In this document: piece after piece, positions 1-11,300 of the stretch
Position numbering within the stretch: position 1 is the stretch's first letter
How the letters are laid out: each line of letters begins with the position of its first letter
Assembly: GCA_963920765.1 (NCBI GenBank)
Contig: OY987242.1
Span: 17,942,002 to 18,006,001 of the forward strand
Length of the DNA stretch: 64,000 nt
Direction: 5' to 3'
Origin: Ulota crispa
Taxonomy: Eukaryota; Streptophyta; Bryopsida; Orthotrichales; Orthotrichaceae
Notes under the pieces: model-generated
What the model was told of the DNA's origin: nothing
The model's input: only the letters and a program-made list of their open reading frames with translations
Database searches by the model: none
Program-made: the position numbers and the translations under genes

Positions 1-761
1 CTAGTGGCGGTGGAAATCGACCCTGTCCCAGTCCCCCGTCCGTAATTCCAAGTGGGTTATAATTACGAAATATGCGGAGATGCCACGACTGGACCCTAGA
101 GTAAAAGTTCTAACTTGCTTGTGGACCTTTTACGTCGCTTTTCCGATTCATGCGTCCTGGTAAAGTAAACTTTGGCTGCATGTTGTGGTAACTCTTGGAC
201 GCCGGTGTTGAATGAATCCTAGGTAACTTATGGCCTATTTTTTTTCACCACAGGTGGGGTTTGAGTTTCGCCGCCGAGTGTTTGTTTGCCAGGGCAATCA
301 GTTGGGTAGTGTGGGCGATGATGCTGCGTGCAGCACTGCAGCGCCCCTACTGTAGTTATCAGTTGTGGAAAACTTTCTAGTTTCTACTCCCGACCAGCCT
401 GACAGCGTAGGTTAATTTAATTCTACCTGCTACAGAGCAGCCTGCTCCTGTTGTAGGTTGTCCCTTTTTAACCTCCCCAAGTTGGGGCGTCGCTACCAGC
501 CCGCCTTTCCCGGGCTTGCCTCACCTATTTATCCTTCCTCTCAGACTGGCTCTGCTCCTTTCATTCGAGCCTTGATCTCAGACCCAGCTCTGAGAGAGAG
601 CCGAGCCGAGCCAAGCCGACTTTGTCAGAAAACTAGTGGAGGAGTAGTGAGGAATTTGAATATGAGGGCCGTCTTGGAAAGGGGATTTGAAAGGCTCTCA
701 TCTCTGTAAGAGAGGAGATGTCTGAAGTTGTTGTTTGAGGAAGGACTTGCGAGGAGTCGCC
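1..761 (+). promoter_or_regulatory. Upstream region and 5' leader of the kinase gene
   Basis: No convincing coding frame precedes the kinase. A TATA-like TATTTAT lies at 526-532, about 230 bp before the start codon, within C/T-rich DNA. A purine run (GAGAGAGAGCCGAGCC) follows near 593-608. The transcription start cannot be fixed from sequence, so promoter and leader are given together. The TATA assignment is a guess. Confidence 0.3.
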
Positions 762-2552
762 ATGGCCTGGATCCGGGGCAAATTGCTCGGTGCAGGTGCG
801 TTTGGGAGCGTGAACTTGGCGATGAAACGAGAGAGTGGGGAGGTGTTCGCGGTGAAGAGTGTGGCAGTGAACGCGCGGGACGCGGGCGCGGTGAGCGCGA
901 TTGAGAACGAGATTGAGATTCTGCAGGGATTGGATTCTAGGTATGTGGTGCGGTGTTCCGGAAGCGATTGGACGGAGGAGGGTGGAGTGTTGATGCGCAA
1001 TGCTTTCCTGGAGTACATGCCGGAAGGGTGTTTGATTGACTTCGTGAAGCAGTTCGCGAGCTCGGGCGCCTTGGACGAGCATCTGTTGCGCACGTACACG
1101 CGGAGCATCGTGGAGGGGATTAATTACCTTCATAGCCAGGGGATTGTGCACTGCGACATCAAGGGGAAGAACGTCTTGGTCGGCAACGGCGCCGTGAAGC
1201 TCACGGACTTCGGATCTTCGAAGCGCGTGGGCGGTACCAGGGTCGCCGAGACTACTGCTGACATTGTGAATTGTGGGGCGAAAGTGAATGGCACGCCGAT
1301 GTGGATGGCGCCCGAGGTCGTGCGCCAGGTGGAGCAAGGGATGGCGTCCGACATCTGGTCGCTGGGGTGCACCGTGGTGGAGATGGCGTCCGGGCGGGCT
1401 CCGTGGAGCAACTTAGCTAACCATTTCGTGGCGCTCTACCACATTGGGTGCACGGATGAGCTGCCGGAGGTCCCGACGGCGCTCTCCGCCGACGCGCACG
1501 ACTTCTTGTCGCACTGCTTCCAGCGCGACCCGTGCAAGCGATGGACAAGCGCTCAGCTTTTGCAGCATCCGTTCCTCACCAGCCGCTTCGTGGCCCCAGC
1601 GGTGCAGCAGCAGCCGTGTGTCCCAAAAGCCCCTGCATCCCCTGACAGCGTGATGCACTTCCCCGCGGACTCTGATAGCGACTCCTCGTTTGTGCACTCG
1701 GTCCCGACGCTCGCCGCGCCGTCCCTCTTCAAGCGCGGATTAGTTTGCGCGCAACCCAAGGTGCAAGAGCAGGTGGAGGACAACTGGTGGAGCACGCCTG
1801 ACAGCCCTGATTCTGGGCCATGGATAGTCGTCAAATCTCCCAAAAGCTCAACTTCCTCCTTCGTGGTTCCAGATACCGAAACCCCTTCAATTGAGGGCGA
1901 CGAGTGCGCCGTGACGGTTGAAAACGAGTGCTCCACCGCCGCCGCGTCTCCATTTTTGACCGCGTCAGATTGTTCCGAAACTCCTGCGTCCGATGCTGAT
2001 GACGTTGAAACTGTTGCAAAAGACGCCCCTGTCGCCATCTCCGAACTGGATTTCAGCCTCTTTTTGAAGCTTACAGACAGAGTTGTGGGTTCTGGAAAGC
2101 ATGGCATATCGCTTCCGAGGGAAGAATTTTCTTGGTGGTTCTCGGATGGGGCTTCTAGCACCAGTTTGAATTTTGGTAGAACAGACACCACTAGTGAGTA
2201 TTCAGAACAGGAAACTGTTTATTCTTTTTCAAATCCTGAGATTCTTCTCTACTGGTTGCATAGAACCATGAGTAGAGATTCTGAGTGCTTGAAATCGGGT
2301 CATTCAAACCATTGTATCTTATTGCTGGATAAACATAGAATTGCCCCAGAGCAAGTTCAAACAATCTGCGGCCCCATTTGCGTATGTCTCATTTTTGGCG
2401 TATGTCTCATTTCTGTATGCATGTATGGTTTTGATATAATATTGGATTGTGGGGAACTCCAAATTCCCGCAGCTTCGAAATGTTCTTTCAAGGTTGGATT
2501 TGGGGCTTTAGGAACTCTCATTTGGAGCAAGCCCTTCTTCTCTCTCTACTGA
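762..2552 (+). CDS. MAPKKK-like Ser/Thr protein kinase, plant MEKK-type group
   Basis: A predicted protein kinase of 596 residues that would phosphorylate MAP kinase kinases in a signalling cascade, probably in cytosol or nucleus. The start is the ATG at 762 (context GCCATGG); the frame is open slightly further upstream but only from a TTG. The kinase domain is at residues 4-273: Gly-rich loop G10-A-G-A-F-G15, catalytic Lys32 (AVK), catalytic loop HCDIKGKN with Asp132, DFG at 149-151, GTPMWMAPE from 177, DIWSLGC, and a final HPFL near 269. MAWIRG before the Gly loop and HCD instead of HRD are typical of the plant MAPKKK13-21 group. The rest is a Ser/Asp/Glu-rich tail. From about residue 535 the sequence becomes Cys/Ile/Val-rich and unlike the rest. 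This may be read-through into an intron near 2380-2410 rather than true C-terminus. The domain is certain, the C-terminal end is not. Confidence 0.9.
   Translation: MAWIRGKLLGAGAFGSVNLAMKRESGEVFAVKSVAVNARDAGAVSAIENEIEILQGLDSRYVVRCSGSDWTEEGGVLMRNAFLEYMPEGCLIDFVKQFASSGALDEHLLRTYTRSIVEGINYLHSQGIVHCDIKGKNVLVGNGAVKLTDFGSSKRVGGTRVAETTADIVNCGAKVNGTPMWMAPEVVRQVEQGMASDIWSLGCTVVEMASGRAPWSNLANHFVALYHIGCTDELPEVPTALSADAHDFLSHCFQRDPCKRWTSAQLLQHPFLTSRFVAPAVQQQPCVPKAPASPDSVMHFPADSDSDSSFVHSVPTLAAPSLFKRGLVCAQPKVQEQVEDNWWSTPDSPDSGPWIVVKSPKSSTSSFVVPDTETPSIEGDECAVTVENECSTAAASPFLTASDCSETPASDADDVETVAKDAPVAISELDFSLFLKLTDRVVGSGKHGISLPREEFSWWFSDGASSTSLNFGRTDTTSEYSEQETVYSFSNPEILLYWLHRTMSRDSECLKSGHSNHCILLLDKHRIAPEQVQTICGPICVCLIFGVCLISVCMYGFDIILDCGELQIPAASKCSFKVGFGALGTLIWSKPFFSLY
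2380..2415 (+). repeat. 18-bp tandem duplication at the 3' end of the kinase frame
   Basis: GCGTATGTCTCATTTTTG is followed directly by a near-identical copy with one change. Each copy contains GTATGT, a good splice-donor match. A donor here would remove the odd hydrophobic tail of the kinase. A TTGCAG acceptor lies near 2640, and the downstream exon would be mostly untranslated. Confidence 0.5.
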
Positions 2553-5500
2553 ATGGACGTTCTGTGCAAGTGGACCTGGTTTTTGGTAGTGGTAATCATG
2601 TGGTTGGTAATCATGTTGGTTTGTTTTCTTTTTGGCACTTGCAGGTCTCAGACTCTCAGCATGTGAAGGGAGCTTGTAATTCCACCTAACGTTCTTTTCT
2701 TCATCTTATTTGTGATCTTTTTCGCTGGGTAGGCTCGAAAGGTGTGGTTGTGAACTTGTAGGTAGACCAGAAGAATGGTCGAAATCTGGCGAGACTTGAC
2801 TCGGAAAAAGGATTGGCTGGCTTCGCTGGTGGAATGAGCTTAGGTCGGGGTGCCAGTGCCACTATGATTGACCAAAACAACGGGACAGACCAGCGAACAT
2901 CGTTGAATGCCGTGACACTCAATCAGGCATGTGGTCTTTACCTGGCGGAATATGAGTGCAATTATTTCCTGCTGCTTTGCCCAGGTCTTGTGATGCTACT
3001 TAAAGCGCGCCTGCAGGTGGGTCAGAGACCGTCACTCATTCTTCACACATAAACAACCTGTGTATGAACCCGGCCCAGGACCAATCCTTTTTTTTACGAA
3101 ATTTTACAACGGTGAAAATTAAAAATAAATAAATAAATAAAATAAAAAAATAAAAACGAAGCAGGAACGGAAATCCCTTTCGTTGCAAGAGAAAGACTCA
3201 ACCTATACAAACCCACCGCTTGTTAGAGGTTATCTCCAGGAGTTTACACAGTACCAAATAAGTATCCCGTCCTTCCACTGGGCCAGTACAAATTGGATTC
3301 CTGTAAATTTGATTTCCGTATGAAAACGTCGATGGCAGGTCAGCTTTAAACTTGAAAGCTGGTGACTCAAACAGTACGCACGGACGACCATTGAAAGTAT
3401 TTCTACTACACCAGAATCCTTTGGCCGGACAGACGCTGGAGAGGCATTAGCAGTAATAAAAACTGATGGTGAAATGGTCCACTAGCCAGCGTGTTTCTAG
3501 GTGAACTTGGTCTGAGAGTGGAGACATGTCAGATTCCAGAGCAATGGCAGCCAGCTACGAAGTAGAATTGCGAAGCTGTCCACGACATCATATGATGAGC
3601 ATCTGACCTTGAGGAAAAAGAGCGCCACTGAAGCTCGGGGACGAGGCAAGGTTGCAGCATTTGAAATCCATTGTGTTCAGAGAAAAAGAGGCGCTACTGA
3701 GTCCTCCGACATCAATTAGTGCTGGAGTTGGGTGCAAAAAGCTCCAGCAGTAGCACTCACTCTCGTACTAAGCTACTCCATGAGTTCACGTTTCTGTCGC
3801 ATGTGGTGAGATTGCTGGGGTGGGTACTGTCTCAGAGTGGGTCAGTTAAAATGTATTAAACTTTAAGTCCACAAGTGCCATACTCCACCAATACTGAAGA
3901 AAGTTCATCATCAAATCTAGAAAATCAAAGCAATAATGGTGATGCAAGGAGGGGCGACATGTTTCCAGTGTACAGTACTAGAGTGACGAGCAAATCTACC
4001 CCCGAATGATTACTCTTTCACAACATGCTAGCTTTTCACCGCAGTTTTGACTTGTAGCTTTGGAGCATGCTTCGCAACCAATCATCGGGCTCGAAAGCCC
4101 GCCTCGGTTGTGACTGGTTGGCAGAGTATGTTTGAAGCCTGTGACGTGGCATTGAGGTTTAATGTTTTGCTTTTCCTGGCCCATTTCCCGAGGCTTCAGG
4201 TACGACCTGTTCATCAATTGTGTCGAACATGCCATGAATGCTTGCATTGCCGCGAGAGAGAGATTTCAGAGAAGAAAGTCAGGGCGCCTAAATTTGGTTA
4301 AGGTTTCATGCTCGGCGGGCATCTTGTTGCAGGCTCGTGTAACGAGAGGCATCTCCAACGGCGTGTTGATTGGGAGATTTTCAAATTTCAACCACCCTCA
4401 GACAAACTGCTCACGCTTGTGAAAGATTTGTACGCATACCAAAACTCACATCGTCTTTTCGTGTGGGGTTATCTCATTATTTCCATCAAAGCAGATGAGC
4501 ACTTTAGCATCACTCGCGTCCTGTTGACCTGCCTCATTTATGGAGGGTTCAATAAGTGTGAGAGTAGCGGACGACGAAACATCTTTTCTTTTTTGTTTTG
4601 GAATTTATTACGTGATTATGAACAGGGCGGGAGTCAACATGAAATCAGGTTAATCAGGAGTGAGTGAGTGAGTGACCTGCATGTGGTGAACGTGTGAAAG
4701 GTAACTGGCCTTCCGCGTGTGTACCGTGCAGTACATTCGACGTCATATCTGATTCATGGAAAAAGGCAATGGCCATGGTTGAGGGCCTCGAGGCGGTGGT
4801 GATGGTTGTAACTCGTGATGACGGAGATGGTTGCTTCCATCTTTCGAAGGTCAGGCTCGTTGTAGGCGTGTCGGTGCTCAGCGACCCTCTCTCCTGCTTT
4901 TTTCTGTTGACAATTGCATCAAGTTCATACTCTCGGATGAGAGCAGATCGATGAAAACTTTTGCATCATTTTACCTTTCATTCCCGGCCTCCACATTTTG
5001 ATAAATCCAGTATCCATGGGTGATAACACTGGAACAGTCGACCAGGGATGCGAGTGTCAAAATAACAGAATGTGCGAATCTCACGAAAGAGTTGTTTGAT
5101 GGATTGTCGAAATCCATGTTCACTTTTGTCACCGAAATGAGTCAAATGACCAAACCTAACTGGGTGCAATCAAGCTAACAGTAAGTACACCTGAACAGTC
5201 TCTATTCATAGTACACCTGCCCCTCTCAAGACAGATTTGGACTAACCGCAAGCTCCAAATATTTCATCCTCTCGGTTACAGTGCATTGCAACATCGATGA
5301 TCGGTCAATATCAGTTGATGGTGCAAGAGGTCACATGTAATGGAGAGTTGCACTGACCATGACAGCAAGTCCTTTAGACAGCAGCTTGCAGAGGCGAGAC
5401 GCACACTTCGCTTGCGCATAACCGCCCTGGTCACTTTCTGTCTCTTCCCTTCTCTAACGACGATTCTGATGCAAGTCCATGTGGTGCAATTTAACATGAC

Positions 5501-6666
5501 AGGGATGATGGACACACTTGCAAGCTATGGAAAGGAATTTGAACCTAAAAATTAGGGTTTCGGGTTCCTTGTGGCCGCAGCCTTGACTTTCAGGATCGAC
5601 TCTTTCGTCAGCCACTCGCCGAAGAGGATACAGGGAATGTAAAACGGTATGAAATCCGAGCTTCATGTTCGCACCCAAGTACGTGAGCTTTTCACAGATA
5701 ACGGCACCAGCGACGGCCATTCGCCGCACTCATCGACCCGCCTACGGCCTTGTTTTCCACGCCACGGTGGCGCCATGGTTCTCCAGCAGCGGTTCCTCGG
5801 CCCCAATCGATCCGACTTCAGGTGTTCCGATTGTGGTACGTCTCTCGAACGCCATTGTTTACAGAACTGCTTGTATGTCAGACAGATTTCACAGAATTAG
5901 AAACAATCACTTGAGTTGGGCTTGGATTGTAGTGGCAGAGACTCTGTTGCCTCGAGCAAGACATGGAACAGAAAACTGGAAAGAAACCTAACCGCAATAA
6001 ATTGTGGGTCTGAAATCGATTGCCTTAGTTTAACGCCTTTTTTTGTATCACAGATCTGGAACTGCTATGGCATCGAGTTGAGGAGGTGACATGCGACTGG
6101 CGTACCCGAATAATACTGTGGGTGACCTTGGCTATGGATATTTGCCTGCAGAGACGAATGACGTGCCCCTAGGTCTTACACCATAATATTAGGCTGCCGA
6201 CACCTCAGCCATGGAGATGCCATAGCCAAGACTGTCGGTGAGCCAGTGCCAAAATGCACCGTCGGTATCCACTGTACATTCCGAGGAGTTCGGGGGCGCA
6301 TTGTCGAACACGAGTTGCAGTCGGAGAATTCCGTGATCGAGGTTTCAGAGAGAAGGACCTGTCCTTTACTGAAGATCACTGGCTGTAGGGGAAAAGAACT
6401 GCAGAGGATTAGGGTAAGGACATGCAACATGATGGTCATGACGAGGACCATAACTTAATACATCAAGAAGCTTGGTTGTGAGACCTAATTGGATGAATGC
6501 TGCAGAAAGGTGAGCCTGCTGGAACAGTCGTCTGGGGAACCGCACCAGGACGATTCTGGACGCGGGAGCTGGAGAGTCCTTCCTAATTCAAGAGCTTGGC
6601 AAATCCTTGTGCGCTTTCGACGGGTTTGTGAGTCTGTCTGGGACTGTGCGATCGGAAGTGGGAAAG
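2553..6666. other. Intergenic region with no supported gene
   Basis: No open frame here matches a family I know. An A-rich run with AAAT units sits at about 3115-3158. A frame at 2761-3052 follows a TTGTAG that could be a splice acceptor and might be a 3' exon of the kinase gene, but nothing supports its translation. A short conserved-looking reverse-strand reading near 5570-5650 has no convincing start. The DNA from about 6450 is probably the 5' leader of the downstream polymerase-subunit gene. Confidence 0.5.
5552..5560 (-). promoter_or_regulatory. Telo-box-like AAACCCTAA
   Basis: The reverse strand reads AAACCCTAA, the plant telo-box found in promoters and leaders of many translation-related genes and, in Arabidopsis, in Polycomb response elements. 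A single 9-bp match is weak, and no gene is firmly attached to it. Confidence 0.25.
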
Positions 6667-7417
6667 ATGTTTTTCGAAGTGGACATGCGGCGCGTGGTGG
6701 TGGTGGAACCCAAGGAGCTGGGCGATGCGCTGCACACGCGACGGGCGCTGATTCGGCGGCTGCTCAAGGACGTGGACGTGGAGCGATGCTCGGAAGAGCT
6801 CGGGTATTTCGTGACGGTGACGACGCTGGAGAACGTGTCGGAGGGGCGCGTGCGTCCCAACATGGGGTCCGTGGTGTTCTGGGTGGATTTCAAGTGCATT
6901 GTGTTCCGCCCCATCCGCAACGAAGTCATCGAGGCCGAGGTCACCGAGGTCATGTACAATGGCTTCTTGGCAGGTACGATTTCTACTACCATTACTACTC
7001 CTCACGCCCTTCTTTCTCTTTCTTTGCTAAGCGTTAAAGAACTTTCTCTCTCTCGTCTCCCTCTCTCTCTCCCTTCAACAAAAGCTTTTCTGTGCAATTT
7101 TGATGAGAATGGTTGCTGGGAGAGGTGCGTGATGGTTGTTGCGGAATTGTTTGTTTGTGGCAGCTTGTGGGCCAGCACGAGTCTTCGTTCCGCGCTCGCA
7201 GATGAACGATTTCGAGTTCCGTCCGGGGCCATCGCTGGAGTTCAACAAGTGGCGAGAATCCTCGGGAAACGACATTGTTGTCAAATCGGCTGTGCGATTG
7301 AAGGTGGTTGGGGTGCGTTGGGAGCCCAAGGACAGGACCATCATGACTGCCGGCACTTTGAATGGGCATCTCTTGGGTCCTCTCACCAGAGACGAGTCAG
7401 ACGACGCTTCTCTGTAA
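6667..7417 (+). CDS. NRPE7: RPB7-like subunit of RNA polymerase IV/V (two exons)
   Basis: Predicted seventh subunit of the plant-specific polymerases that make and use non-coding RNA for RNA-directed DNA methylation. With subunit 4 it would form the stalk that binds emerging RNA, in the nucleus. Exon 1 is 6667-6973, exon 2 is 7164-7417, and the intron is 6974-7163 (GTACGA...GGCAG). Joined in frame they give 186 residues, close to the about 178 of the Arabidopsis protein. The N-terminal RNP half starts MFFEVDM. ELGYFVTVTTLENVSEG and MGSVVFWV resemble NRPE7 more than the Pol II subunit NRPB7. Exon 2 is the S1/OB-fold half: ACGPARVFVPRSQM at its start and FLGPL-type end (HLLGPL). The start is the Met that opens the conserved MFF-type N-terminus. 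NRPD7 and NRPE7 cannot be told apart here, and NRPB7 is less likely. Confidence 0.87.
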
Positions 7418-7651
7418 ACTGGTGGTGAGCCCGGTAGCTTTCTAAACTTGTTAATATTTCCATTCCATTCCATTCCTTCATCAGAGTGCATATCTTGCTC
7501 TCTTTTTTCAAGCATTGGAGGTTCTCAACGCCTACTTGCTAGTTGTGCAACTCTTGTTAGCAAATGTCTTACAAACAATCAGGAATCCAATGCTAGCTGC
7601 AGCTCTGGTTAGCAAATGTTTAGAACCTGGAGAAAGTGTTGCTTGGATACT

Positions 7652-7808
7652 GTCTGTGAAACACAAACACGATTATTAAGGTCTAAAGTTTTACTGGTGG
7701 ATACTTGTAATAGCAACATAGGAGTCCCTCTTGGGTACTGTGTGTGAAAGACAAACACAATTGTTTGGGTCTAAGTTTTATTGGTGGATGCAACAACATA
7801 GCAGCGCC
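7652..7808 (+). repeat. Tandem duplication, about 80-bp unit
   Basis: Two diverged copies begin near 7652 and 7732. Shared blocks are TGTGAAA.ACAAACACRATT, GGTCTAA.GTTTTA, TGGTGGAT and AACATAG.AG. The copies differ by substitutions and small indels, so the duplication is not recent. Confidence 0.7.
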
Positions 7809-8039
7809 TCTCTTGATTGGATGTCACATGCCATGTCATTGTTGATTGATTTTAGGTTCAATTGCAAGTCTTTCGAGTTTCATGTCCAACTGTTGGACGC
7901 ATTGCTTGACTTTCTTTTGCCTTAATTTTGAACTTTATGAGACACAAGGACTTTCTACTTGAATTCAAGAACAACTATTGTGATTTTGAGGGTTTCTTGT
8001 CATTTGGCAATGTGTGTGTTGTAAATTTTAGCATAGGAT

Positions 8040-8235
8040 TGGAATCTCTTTGGCAATGAAAGTTGTGTGAAGGGCTCCTAGATTAAAGGGCTTTTTCTAG
8101 TTATCTAAGAAGTATTGTATTGTGTTCAAAAACATAGGAATCTCTTTGGAGGTGAAAACCTTTGTGAAGGGCTCTTGGATTGAAGAGCATTTTTTGGTTC
8201 TTTGCGAAGTATTGTACTGTGTTCAAACAATTGGT
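8040..8235 (+). repeat. Tandem duplication, about 106-bp unit
   Basis: Copies start near 8041 and 8147. Each has GGAATCTCTTTGG, GTGAAGGGCTC, GAAGTATTGTA and TGTGTTCAAA in that order with similar spacing. It adjoins the 3' end of the large reverse-strand gene. Confidence 0.75.
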
Positions 8236-8330
8236 GAAATCTATGTTTGTCAATAGAAATTTAGAATTTCTTTGTTTGTTTATGATCTAGGTGGATGAAG
8301 TTTGTGTGTCAACACTAACTTTGGAATTTG

Positions 8331-11300
8331 TCACCTTGTCTCTTTAACATTTGTCCTTGGTTCATTTCCATGATCTAAAACCATTATACTGTCAATCATT
8401 TTGTGTAATTCTTTATTTTTGACTTTTGTAGCATGACACTTGGCTAAGATGTTTCTTTGTTTGTTTGAGAAAACCATGTCGGAGTCAAATTCATTGAGAT
8501 GATTGTGTGCTTTCTTAACATATCCTAAAGTCTTGTATTTTTCAAATACTTGTTCTGCTTTTAATATCTTTTTTGTGATTTTTGTATTTTGTTGAAAAGG
8601 AGGCTTTAGTTTGGAATGTGTGGGCTTTTTCATTGTTATTGATTTATCTTTGGTGAAAGTGTTGGGCATTCCATAACGTTGCATGAGATCTCTTTTTATA
8701 TTGTTTGGATTTGGCAATTTGCATATTGGATATGCACATACCATTTTCAAATCTTCTCCATGAATATTACATTTTTCATGTTTTTGTCGTTGTCTACATT
8801 GAAGGGTGTCATAATAATGGTTGTTAGAGTGAGTTGCATTGCTATTAGAACATGAATCATCATCATCAATATGCTCATTGGTAGAATTAGTTGTTCTTGA
8901 GATTGTATCATCATCATTATTTGGGTGTTGTTGAAAATAATTTGAAATATTTACATCATTACAACTTTCACATCTTTGACGTTTTAATTCTTCTCTTTGA
9001 CTTGATGTTTTGTCATTTACATCTCTTTTCAGCCATTGTAATATACTATCATCATCATATATGGTGTTTTCTACATTAATGTCTTGTCGTTTTGCATGAT
9101 CTACAACCGATGTGGCTATTGTTTTTGTAGGATTTGAATTACATTTCAATTTTGAACTACATGATAAACTAGCCATGGTTGGCATGATCGTGTCATCTAG
9201 TTTGTTAGGTAAGTCAATATTTATATGAGGATCTATGTAGGGTTCATCTTTTTTATAATCTTCTCTATCTAAAATTTCTTGTATTATTGAATTATAAGCT
9301 TTTTCATCATGATTTGAAGAATTTTCATCAATTGTACTTCTAAATCTATTTTGTTGGATTTGGATCATTGTCTTCATTGCTTTTGATAATTCAAATGTCT
9401 CATTGTTACACAAGGTATTATCACTTGTGTTTATCTCAAAATCTAAGTTGGATTTAGATTCTTGTGAAACCTGTAAGTTTCTAACTTTGAGTATTGCAAA
9501 AAATTATCATGATTTTACAATGTATAATGGATTTTTATTATCATTTTTTTATTTTTAATTATTTGAAATTTAATTTTATGAGTATCAACTAACCTAACAC
9601 AATTGTGTATAAAATTTTGTTTGAACACATGGTCTTTTGACATAATTATATAGGTACTTAAAAAATATTATTCACAAACCATATTTACTGTTATATGTTA
9701 TAAACATACCTACCCTTATTATTAGTCATTGAAAAAAAGATTTTGAAACACAAAGAAAAAACTAACTTGTCTTTGGTCAAAACCTTCTTCAAATATTAAC
9801 CTCTCCACTTCTTTATGAGCTTTTTCTACATCAAGTGTAAGATTATCCACTACCGTCAATGATCCAACAAGCATACAATTACTTATGTCCAATTGAATTT
9901 GCACATTTCTATAAACTTTATGGAGTTTAGCAATTTCTATTTGTAGTATATCTAACAAATGTTCTTTACTTCGTTTTTCTTCTTTGAATTGTGACAAGTG
10001 AAAGTGGGCATCTTCATCATTTGAGATCTTTAAAGCTAGATTATGTACTTCTAAACAAAGTTTTTCATATTCTTCTAATTTAGATCTAAATATGAACATT
10101 AGTTGTTGATTTAGTGCATGTTGTGAATCTCCCTTTTGAATGAGGTCTTCAACTGTTGCTTTTTCAATAGCTAAAGATGCTTTCTTTTTATCTAAAATGT
10201 ACTCTGCTTGGGCACATATCATTGATGGGAGATGCATTCTTATTGCATGCAACACATTTGCGTCACTTTTAGCATTAACGCAAAGTGTTGATCCACATTG
10301 TATAACACTTGAATTGCACTCTTGAAACATTTGAGAACATTTTTGAATGTTGTTGACATGAAATGTTTTGTTCCAATTGTTGCATCTTTCATTATCATCT
10401 TCACAAGCATATATCACATGGATTTTGCATTGATTGTTGAGGTTATTTGAACGCTCCATTGTATTTGTATTTGTTGTGGTTGAAAACTCCATCTCATTGT
10501 TTAAATTATGAGGTAACAATGATTTGCATGAATCATTTTGCATATGTAGACTACAACCTTCAATGTGGTGAACCAAAGAAGCACAAAAGCTTTTCTTTTC
10601 AATAGCATCATTGACACACTCATTTGTACAAATAGGATTGTCAAATTGTTTCACAAAATATGGAAAATTAGATCTTTCTTGTTGTGTGAAGCAATTTGAA
10701 CAAGAATGAGTTGAAAGCTCAATTTTGTCTAAATCAAGTTGGTGCCTTGTTGCATTCAAAGTTTGTATTTCTTCATTGTTGTTTAAATTATTGTCTTCAT
10801 AGTAATCTATTTTTGGTGAGTGTAAAGGAGGAACTTCCAAACAAATGGAGTTGTTAGTTACTTCATTTTGGTAATTATAGTTATTTTCTAATGAATGAGG
10901 AAATTCTAGACTTTGAATGTCAATTCTTGTGGTTGTCTCACCACCAACATTTTTACTAGTAGTTTTTTTAGTTATATTGTTTCTATGAGAAAAAACCAAT
11001 GGCAATTCTAATTCAACATTTGAAAGAATATTTTTTGCTTTGTTGGCTGGTTCACCAAAATTATCTTGAATCATACTTGATTCATTATTTGTAAGTGCTT
11101 TGCCTACCTCAACTGCCTCCTTATTATATTCTTGAGCAATTGGTTCAATTATTTCACAATTTGAACATGTTTCTTTTGATATTTCAAAATCGCATTGCAA
11201 ATTTTTGTTAATGGATTCATGATCTTTTGATAGTTCATACTGTAAATTAAATAAATCTATTAAATTATCATTACAATTTGAACACATAGTTTTTGGACTT

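Larger units (their letters stand above)
7418..8330. other. 3' flank with two tandem duplications
   Basis: This AT-rich spacer separates the polymerase-subunit gene from the convergent large gene. No coding frame is supported. The first part is probably 3' untranslated region. The rest is dominated by two short tandem duplications, listed separately. Confidence 0.6.

Noticed and set aside
633..1697. Several reverse-strand open frames opposite the kinase, up to 234 codons
   Set aside because: They lie antisense to a well-conserved kinase domain in GC-rich DNA, where long antisense frames arise by chance. Their products show no family features.
4047..4667. Overlapping forward frames of 84-119 codons between the kinase and the polymerase-subunit gene
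   Set aside because: Three frames overlap each other, none shows a domain, and splice-like sites are not consistent with any single product.
5454..5729. Reverse-strand frame near the telo-box that reads like a short conserved protein end
   Set aside because: The frame is closed by a stop immediately upstream, the protein-like reading lies in another frame, and I could not connect it to any exon.
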